A stretch of DNA of 64,000 nucleotides from Syntrophaceae bacterium UBA2280 (lineage in GTDB: Bacteria; Desulfobacterota; Syntrophia; Syntrophales; Smithellaceae), in NCBI GenBank assembly GCA_002347685.1, contig DDWS01000066.1, positions 245,863 through 309,862 on the forward strand. The letters run 5' to 3'. Of this stretch, positions 58,518 through 64,000 are shown in pieces. The translations under genes were made by a program, and so were the position numbers. The notes beneath the pieces were generated by a model. It searched no databases. It worked only from the letters and a program-made list of their open reading frames with translations, and was not told where the DNA came from. Each line of letters begins with the position of its first letter. Position 1 is the first letter of the stretch.

Positions 58518-59717
58518 ATGATAAAAATAAGAATGACAGGCACGGCCTCCGGTACCCGAGACCTTCACATAACCCGATGGCTGTGGATCGCTTTGGTCAT
58601 TTCACTTCTGACCATATCTTCGTATCGGACGGCCCTGGCCGCTTCCATCCCGGATGGTTCGAGCCCCGTTACCGCCGCGGCCGTTAAACTTGTCGGGTTC
58701 GGTGCCAATCCCAAAGCCGGGCTCGATGCGGAGGCCATTGCCACCCTGGTGGATTATGTTCTCGGTCCTAAACCGGAGAAGGAATCCGCCCTGCCGGAAA
58801 TCCGGAAAGCCACCGGAGCCTATCACGAATTTGACACCAGGATCAGTTTCTCCGGTTACCTGCAATACACCCACAGCAGCCAAATCCCGTCAGTTCTCAC
58901 CAATCCGTCTTCTCTGCGGTATTCCCTGTGGACCAACGTCCCGGGGAACTCACAAATCTTACCCGCAAGCTGGAAACCGGCCTCAGCAGGTGACAAGCCT
59001 GTTATCATTCGCGGTATGGAGCGCAACGGCATCACGCCGGATCTCACCACCGGCGTCTACTATGAATACAATCTGAAAAAAACGCTCATCCATCTCAATC
59101 ATCAAGGCAGGCAGGTCCTCATAACCATTTCCAATCAGGTGGCTGTATCCGACGTTGGTAAAAAGGGATACATCCTGGGTAACGATGACGATTGGAATTA
59201 CTATTATTCGGGCGAACCAGGTTCGGCCAGAACAGGACTGGGCTGGATTAAATCCTACATTTACGATTATTTTTCCGTGAATGTTCATGTCGAGGCGGGC
59301 GCTTCGCCATCCATGGTCAGATCCGGTGTTTTTCAGTGGATTCGGGCCGGATGGTCGGGAATCAATTTTGCCGAGACAAAGCACGTTGTCTTGGGGATGA
59401 AACGACATGGCGATAATTTTAAAACGATCCTTGAATCACCGAGATTGCCGGCGCCAACCCAGCTGGCCTCGACGTATCGGCAGCTTTCTGCCTTGTCCCA
59501 AAATGATTTGGCTGCAAAATATGCCGACTTGCAGCAGGCGCGAAAGTCCCTGGCCATTAAAAGCGGTCAGATCAAAACCGATAAAACAAAAAAACCGGAT
59601 TCCTATGCCGGTACCCCTAAAGAACAAATCGTTCAGGAATTGATGCTGGAATATTTGAAAACAAACTTTGGCAAGATATCCCTGTTAGGGGAGACAGTCG
59701 TTTCAGTCAGGAATTAA
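58518..59717 (+). CDS. Secreted protein of unknown function, 399 aa
   Basis: An exported protein: signal peptide at about residues 20-45 (LWIALVISLLTISSYRTALA). The mature part of ~350 residues has no family I recognise. Visible features are a beta-rich middle (SFSGYLQYTHSSQIPSVL, GVYYEYNLKKTLIHLNHQG) and a charged C-terminal helix. The start is set at the ATG 10 nt after AGGAG; an earlier ATG at 58491 lacks one. It follows the EEP gene on the same strand and may be co-transcribed. Confidence 0.6.
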   Translation: MIKIRMTGTASGTRDLHITRWLWIALVISLLTISSYRTALAASIPDGSSPVTAAAVKLVGFGANPKAGLDAEAIATLVDYVLGPKPEKESALPEIRKATGAYHEFDTRISFSGYLQYTHSSQIPSVLTNPSSLRYSLWTNVPGNSQILPASWKPASAGDKPVIIRGMERNGITPDLTTGVYYEYNLKKTLIHLNHQGRQVLITISNQVAVSDVGKKGYILGNDDDWNYYYSGEPGSARTGLGWIKSYIYDYFSVNVHVEAGASPSMVRSGVFQWIRAGWSGINFAETKHVVLGMKRHGDNFKTILESPRLPAPTQLASTYRQLSALSQNDLAAKYADLQQARKSLAIKSGQIKTDKTKKPDSYAGTPKEQIVQELMLEYLKTNFGKISLLGETVVSVRN

Positions 59718-59753
59718 TCCGCCATTGCGTTTCAAAATGACAAATAAGGATCA

Positions 59754-61373
59754 TTACAACACAGTGTCCGTGTAAGTCGGATCGTACATCTTCGATTGGA
59801 TATGACCATGCAGATCATGAGGTTCCGTAAGCGCCGTGAGTCCTCCTGCGAACGCTACCCTGGAGACGGCCATGGCAATATTTTCCGACACGTCACGAAT
59901 TCGCGACAGGGAGGGGAAAATCCGTCCTAGCTTGAAGTCCTCCTCCGATACCTGCTTGTCCAGGGCAATGGCTGCCGCGGTGAACATTTCATCCGTCACG
60001 CGGGTTGCCTCCGAAACCAGAATGCCCAGGCCCACGCCGGGGAAGATATAGCTGTTATTGGCCTGACCCGGCACAAAGGTTTGACCCTCCATCACGACCG
60101 GCTCAAACGGACTGCCACCGGCGAAGACCGCACGTTTTTCCGTGTAGCGATAGGCTTCCTCAGCCGTGCATTCCGACTGGGAAGTCGGGTTGGAAAGCGC
60201 AAAAACCATCGGACGCTTGTTGATGCGGGCCATCGCTCTGAGTACGGAAGGCGTGAAGGCGCCGGCCTTGCCCGATGCACCGATGATCGCCGTGGGCCTG
60301 ACGGCTTCCACAACGTCAAGGAGATCCGTATACGCCGGACAGTCCCGGGCAAAGCGTCGCTTTTGCCCGGACAAATCATTTCGACCGGTGACAACAAGTC
60401 CCTTTGAGTCCACAAACCAGCAGCGGCTGATGGCTTCAGAGGCGGTAAGGCCTTCGGAGACCATTGCGGAAACCATGAGGCTGCCGATCCCGAGGGCGGC
60501 CCCGCCTGCGCCCAATAACACAATCCGCTGTTCGGTAAGTCTGCCCCCGATCATGCGGCAGGCGGAATACAATCCGGATAGCGTCATGGCGGCGGTTCCC
60601 TGAATATCATCATTGAACATGCAATAGTCCTGCCGGTAACGTGAAAGCAGCCTCAATGCGTTTTGATTTCCAAAATCTTCAAACTGGATCAATGCGCGGG
60701 GAAATCGTCTCCGGGTTGCCGCCATGAACTCATCGAGCAGGACATCATATTCATCGCCCCGCAAGCGCTCCTCCACCAGGCCGATGTAGCTTGGGTCTGA
60801 CAGGACTTCATCGTTGTTGGTCCCGACATCGACCAGGATCGGCAGGCATACCCCGGGATCAATGCCCGCGCAGGCGGTGTAAAGCGATAATTTCCCCACG
60901 GGAATCCCCATGCCATTCGCCCCGAGATCGCCCAGGCCAAGGATTCTCTCCCCGTCGGTGACCACGATGACCCGAATATCCTTACGGGGCCAGTTTGATA
61001 AAACCTCTTGAATGTGCCCCCGGTCGTACTTCGAGATGAACAGGCCGCGCGGCCTGCGAAAAATCCTGCTGTACTCCTGGCAGGCCAACCCCACGATCGG
61101 TGTATAGATAATGGGGCTCAGTTCCGTTATGTTATCCACACAAACCCGATAGAACAACTTCTCGTTGCGGTCCTGAAGGCCGATCAGATAAAGATATTTT
61201 TCGAGGTTGTCGGGTTTGCGGCGAACATTGTTCATGACATGTTTTGCCCGCTCGGCCTGTGAGAAGATGCGTGGCGGAAGCAATCCGCGCAATCCGAAAG
61301 CGTCACGCTCCGCCGCTGTGAAGGCGGTCCCTTTGTTCAGAGCCGGGTCGTGAAGCAAGTCGATTCCCTTCAT
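59754..61373 (-). CDS. maeA: NAD-dependent malic enzyme
   Basis: Oxidative decarboxylation of malate to pyruvate. The 539 aa length is that of SfcA/MaeA-type enzymes. NAD site LLGAGGAALGIGSLMVSAMV, divalent-cation-binding EDFGNQNALRLL and DDIQGTAAM, and the substrate Arg/Lys region RGLFISKYDRGHI are visible. It connects C4 acids to pyruvate in central metabolism. It is upstream-isolated by the terminator at 61444, so it is probably not part of module E. Confidence 0.93.
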   Translation of the reverse strand: MKGIDLLHDPALNKGTAFTAAERDAFGLRGLLPPRIFSQAERAKHVMNNVRRKPDNLEKYLYLIGLQDRNEKLFYRVCVDNITELSPIIYTPIVGLACQEYSRIFRRPRGLFISKYDRGHIQEVLSNWPRKDIRVIVVTDGERILGLGDLGANGMGIPVGKLSLYTACAGIDPGVCLPILVDVGTNNDEVLSDPSYIGLVEERLRGDEYDVLLDEFMAATRRRFPRALIQFEDFGNQNALRLLSRYRQDYCMFNDDIQGTAAMTLSGLYSACRMIGGRLTEQRIVLLGAGGAALGIGSLMVSAMVSEGLTASEAISRCWFVDSKGLVVTGRNDLSGQKRRFARDCPAYTDLLDVVEAVRPTAIIGASGKAGAFTPSVLRAMARINKRPMVFALSNPTSQSECTAEEAYRYTEKRAVFAGGSPFEPVVMEGQTFVPGQANNSYIFPGVGLGILVSEATRVTDEMFTAAAIALDKQVSEEDFKLGRIFPSLSRIRDVSENIAMAVSRVAFAGGLTALTEPHDLHGHIQSKMYDPTYTDTVL

Positions 61374-61443
61374 GTGCCTTTCCCTTCGGGTCGTCTGGGT
61401 GCTGTTCGGAGGTCATCGCAATTGGATGCGGTTGATCGTAAGG

Positions 61444-61483
61444 AAAAGGGGACAGGCTTTATGATGCATGGCAGCCTGTCCCC
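61444..61483 (-). terminator. Rho-independent terminator after the DUF3494 gene
   Basis: Minus strand GGGGACAGGCT ... AGCCTGTCCCC is a perfect 11-bp stem with a 14-nt loop, followed by TTTTCC. It lies 36 bp past the stop at 61520 and closes the module E operon. Confidence 0.85.
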
Positions 61484-61519
61484 CTGGTCTGACTTTTCTT
61501 TACTGAACATCATCGTGCA

Positions 61520-62719
61520 CTATGGAGCAGGCACGGTGACCGTTGCAAACTCACTTACGGTAACCGCGGCGCCGGAAAATAACCTGCCTTGCACATCTGT
61601 CCGCGGCGTCGGGTCTATACCGTTATTCACAGTAATTCCCGCCGAATTGGCAATGACGGTTCCCTTGAAGGTGGAACTCACGCCGAGAGTCGCGGCAGAA
61701 CCGACAACCCAAAACACATTTTTTGCCTGTGCTAAGTTGGTCAGGACAACGACGCTGTCCGTTGCGGTCGTGAGTGCTGAATCCGTTTGGAAAATGAAAA
61801 CCGCGCTGGAATCACCCAGTGCGTCGAGGGTGATGGTGCCTGTAAACCCGATCGGATCTGCGGTACGATATAGCCCTGGTCTATAGGTGGGGCCGGGAGT
61901 AAATCCATTGCAGCTCGCCTGCGCAGCGGAAATATCCGACGGGCTTGAAAGGGTGCAAGCGTTGGTTGCCCGTACGGAAGCCTCATCATACGCGGCCTGG
62001 ATATCGGCTTGAGCCTGTACTGCCAGAGCACCGCCGTTATGTACCTGCCCGATCACGGTTGTACCCACAACACAGTTATTGCATGCACCCGCGGGATTCA
62101 GCCCGACATTGCCGTTGACTCGTGAATCCACTGCGAGGGTGACATTTGCTCTTTGGGCAAAAATACCGTAAGTGCCGGCCGTCCCCAGTTTGACGGGCGC
62201 CTGACCCACAGTGTCTACCGGTGCTGTCTTAAAGCTCCATTTGTAGTTGCAGCTCAGTGAGGTGCCATAGGCGCTTTCGGCATACTTGCTAATCGTCGCC
62301 GTATACTCGGTATTCGTCTGGAGAGTTTGCTCTGTCACAAAGGTCGCCGCCGTATACTCGGCATTCATCATAACGACGCCACTCACGTAAGCGCCGTTTC
62401 TCACCCTGAGCGTAAACGTGAGCCGCTCTCCGGGCGAGAGCGATTGGATGGTTGTCGGATTCATCACCTCACTGAAATTGACCGTGATCCATTTACCATA
62501 TGTACCGATAGTTCCGGTCGACACATACACATCACCATCCGTCGGATTGGACGAGATTACCGCGGGTCCCGCCTCGGTACATGTGCCGGGGGCGACCGGA
62601 TCCTGTCCGGACAATATCAGCGCCTTCTCATCACTGCCACCACACCCGGTCATGAACATCACGCCCATGATGAACATCACCATTGCGACAAAAACTCGCA
62701 GAGTCCTGAACCTTTTCAT
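61520..62719 (-). CDS. DUF3494 ice-binding-like lipoprotein with Big_5-like domain
   Basis: A 399 aa surface lipoprotein: lipobox MFMTGC (Cys at about residue 26), a Big_5/Ig-like domain (residues ~50-165, TGTYGKWITVNFSEVMNPTT and YTATISKYAESAYGTSL), then a DUF3494 (ice-binding-protein-like) beta-solenoid domain (LGTAGTYGIFAQRANVT, VNGNVGLNPAG, ... VFWVVGSAATLGVSSTFKGT). Family members adhere to ice or other ligands, or act as adhesins. Ice is not implied here. Three genes downstream of the module E promoter. Confidence 0.8.
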   Translation of the reverse strand: MKRFRTLRVFVAMVMFIMGVMFMTGCGGSDEKALILSGQDPVAPGTCTEAGPAVISSNPTDGDVYVSTGTIGTYGKWITVNFSEVMNPTTIQSLSPGERLTFTLRVRNGAYVSGVVMMNAEYTAATFVTEQTLQTNTEYTATISKYAESAYGTSLSCNYKWSFKTAPVDTVGQAPVKLGTAGTYGIFAQRANVTLAVDSRVNGNVGLNPAGACNNCVVGTTVIGQVHNGGALAVQAQADIQAAYDEASVRATNACTLSSPSDISAAQASCNGFTPGPTYRPGLYRTADPIGFTGTITLDALGDSSAVFIFQTDSALTTATDSVVVLTNLAQAKNVFWVVGSAATLGVSSTFKGTVIANSAGITVNNGIDPTPRTDVQGRLFSGAAVTVSEFATVTVPAP

Positions 62720-62827
62720 ATGTCCTCCTTATAAATACCGTGAATGAAACATCGTTTATGGCAAGCCTTCGTGCAGACTTACTGCTGCCTTTCAGCCTCT
62801 TTAAACACTTTCATCTTCAAATTCTTC

Positions 62828-63217
62828 TCATTTGACGGAATCGAAGGCCGCCTTCAACTTCCCCTCGACTTCCTCTGATATAATCTGAATCTCCGCATTA
62901 TCCACCATCTGCATACTGACGGTTGGCCGTATGACAGATAACACCGTCTTGCCGTCCTTTTCATAAACAATAATGTTCCAGGGAAACATGAGTCCGATGT
63001 CTTCCTCGGCAAGGATCGACTTGTAGGCATTCGGGAAACTGCAGGCACCCAGAATAATATATTTACCCATATCAATATCCAATTTTTCCTTTATGCTCGC
63101 CTGGACATCGATTTGAATCTGTACTCCGAATCCTTCTTTCTTCAACGCTTCTGTCATCTGTCCTATGACTGCCTCATAAGGAACATTTAACCCCTTGGTA
63201 AAACCGTAATTGACCAT
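62828..63217 (-). CDS. DUF302 protein
   Basis: A 129 aa soluble protein of the DUF302 family: FGVQIQIDVQASIKEKL and IDMGKYIILGACSFPNAYKS, then LMFPWNIIVYEKDGKTVLSV. DUF302 proteins have no firm function and are often stress- or oxygen-linked. The start is at the Met preceded by GAGGAGAACCAGG; the longer frame is unsupported. Second gene of module E. Confidence 0.82.
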   Translation of the reverse strand: MVNYGFTKGLNVPYEAVIGQMTEALKKEGFGVQIQIDVQASIKEKLDIDMGKYIILGACSFPNAYKSILAEEDIGLMFPWNIIVYEKDGKTVLSVIRPTVSMQMVDNAEIQIISEEVEGKLKAAFDSVK

Positions 63218-63346
63218 CCTGGTTCTCCTCTCTTGAATGCGTCTGGCACACCCTCCTTGCAGAAGCCGCACGAACAGAACATCATCACCATCTGTGACAA
63301 CCTCTCGATGCTGATCCGGATGCGTCTCCGATGTAACGTGCACCTT

Positions 63347-63529
63347 TCAGGCACCCGTTTCCCGAAGCTTGTTTGGATTCTGTTCAGATGGCATTTCCAG
63401 CAGGGCTGTGAATAGTGGCTTGTATTCGATTCTCTGCACATTGCTTGTGCGTGTCTGATTAAAAAAGCCCTCAATGTGCGCCTGAATCTGCTGCCATCCC
63501 TGATCCGGGTTCTGCTGATTCATAGTCAT
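63347..63529 (-). CDS. Small protein of 60 aa, first gene of module E
   Basis: MTMNQQNPDQGWQQIQAHIE then GFFNQTRTSNVQRIEYKPLF. No membrane helix and no family recognised; Gln/Asn-rich N-terminus. AAGGAAGG precedes the ATG. It follows the module E sigma-54 promoter by a ~110-nt leader. Confidence 0.65.
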   Translation of the reverse strand: MTMNQQNPDQGWQQIQAHIEGFFNQTRTSNVQRIEYKPLFTALLEMPSEQNPNKLRETGA

Positions 63530-63648
63530 TGGCCTTCCTTTCTTAAATAAGCATGATGGATAGTTTAAGATGGGCAAGTATACCCGGCATATCCGGGGCT
63601 TCCCCGTCAAAACATCTGACTGACCTCTGTTCATGATCAGAAGCATAA

Positions 63649-63667
63649 AAGCAAATAGCCTGCCAAT
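63649..63667 (-). promoter_or_regulatory. Sigma-54 promoter, module E
   Basis: Minus strand TTGGCAGGCTATTTGCTTT. GG pairs with plus 63664-63665, GC with 63652-63653, with 10 bp between. Start near 63640. Confidence 0.87.
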
Positions 63668-63761
63668 AGACTAATGGGCGCAGATGTTTGGATTCATCCT
63701 TTAGAAACAGGCCATTACGCAAATAAGAGACAAACGTCTCAAACGCAAAAAATCATCTTGG

Positions 63762-63795
63762 CCTCAATATTTAACGGCTCCTCAGTATGTTGAGG
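63762..63795 (-). promoter_or_regulatory. Enhancer-like double dyad, module E
   Basis: Minus-strand reading: CCTCAACATACTGAGG, AG, CCGTTAAATATTGAGG. Lies 97 bp upstream of the -24 GG. Confidence 0.87.
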
Positions 63796-63935
63796 GATCG
63801 ATGGTGAAACGCCGGAATGAAAACCACCAAAAACCCAGGCTGATTCTTGCGCTTTCATCCCGGCATGTGAATGGCAAAACCGGACGGCCGTGACACGACG
63901 GATTTCCTAGCCGCGCCTTTTAAAGGCGTACCCGA

Positions 63936-64000
63936 TCAATACCTGTTCCCCGATTTTTGCTTTTCCTCTTCGGCTTTTCTTCGTTTTTCCAATTCCTTCT
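63936..64000 (-). CDS. C-terminal end of a gene running off the right edge
   Basis: The minus-strand frame ending in TGA at 63936-63938 reads KELEKRRKAEEEKQKSGNRY, a charged coiled-coil-like tail. Only ~20 codons are visible, so identity is unknown. Alternative frames across this stretch look less protein-like. Confidence 0.35.
   Translation of the reverse strand, partial: KELEKRRKAEEEKQKSGNRY

Noticed and set aside
63260..63290. TGGCACACCCTCCTTGCA on the plus strand
   Set aside because: Looks like a sigma-54 promoter, but GG and GC are 12 bp apart, it lies inside a minus-strand operon and no plus-strand gene follows.

Overview
The window looks like a chromosomal segment of a strictly anaerobic, Gram-negative bacterium, most likely in the Desulfobacterota (Syntrophales-like). 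This is inferred from gene content: a biotin-dependent acyl-CoA carboxyltransferase next to a glutaconate-type CoA-transferase pair, a DMSO-reductase-family molybdoenzyme, an FNR-type site, outer-membrane lipoproteins and sigma-54 promoters. No rRNA, tRNA or CRISPR array was seen.

Layout. (1) 1-17.8 kb is housekeeping and almost all on the minus strand: valS-nadC-birA-coaX-coaE, mutL-miaA, three envelope proteins, rfbD and truA, with a plus-strand CLC channel. (2) 18-23 kb is acyl-CoA metabolism: carboxyltransferase, GctA/GctB-like CoA-transferase, a HAD hydrolase and a DUF2889 protein. (3) 23-38.8 kb is an AT-richer defence island: Fic protein, methyltransferase, NucS-like nuclease, a decayed RAYT transposase, a type I restriction operon (hsdM-abiEi-abiEii-hsdS-hsdR-ygjP) with an AbiE toxin-antitoxin pair inserted, and a second AbiE pair. 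(4) 39-43.3 kb has marR-molybdoenzyme, an FNR/CRP regulator divergent from thioredoxin, and a mosaic pseudogene built from pieces of nearby genes. (5) 43.4-64 kb is dominated by minus-strand operons of small envelope and stress proteins (BON, UspA, YtxH, DUF3096, DUF3309-like, entericidin-like, DUF302), plus a KaiC-like / GGDEF-EAL signalling operon, a phospholipase D, an EEP hydrolase and malic enzyme.

The strongest non-gene signal is in region 5. Five 34-bp elements, each two tandem 16-bp dyads (consensus CCTCAACATATTGAGG, 2-bp gap, CCRYCAAATATTGAGG), each lie 97-102 bp upstream of a textbook sigma-54 promoter (TGGCAGGCTANTTGCTAT; exact GG-N10-GC). All five modules point at a gene or operon in the same orientation. 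They define a local sigma-54/enhancer-binding-protein regulon covering the small envelope-stress genes, the KaiC/c-di-GMP operon and a DUF932 protein. The activator is not in the window.

A second signal is a set of intergenic arrays of degenerate heptamers (GTTTAAA, GGTGAAT/GGTGGAT, TCTGACC, GCTCATG types). They sit just after gene ends or at the edges of the defence island, and resemble in architecture, though not sequence, the heptanucleotide STRR repeats of cyanobacteria.
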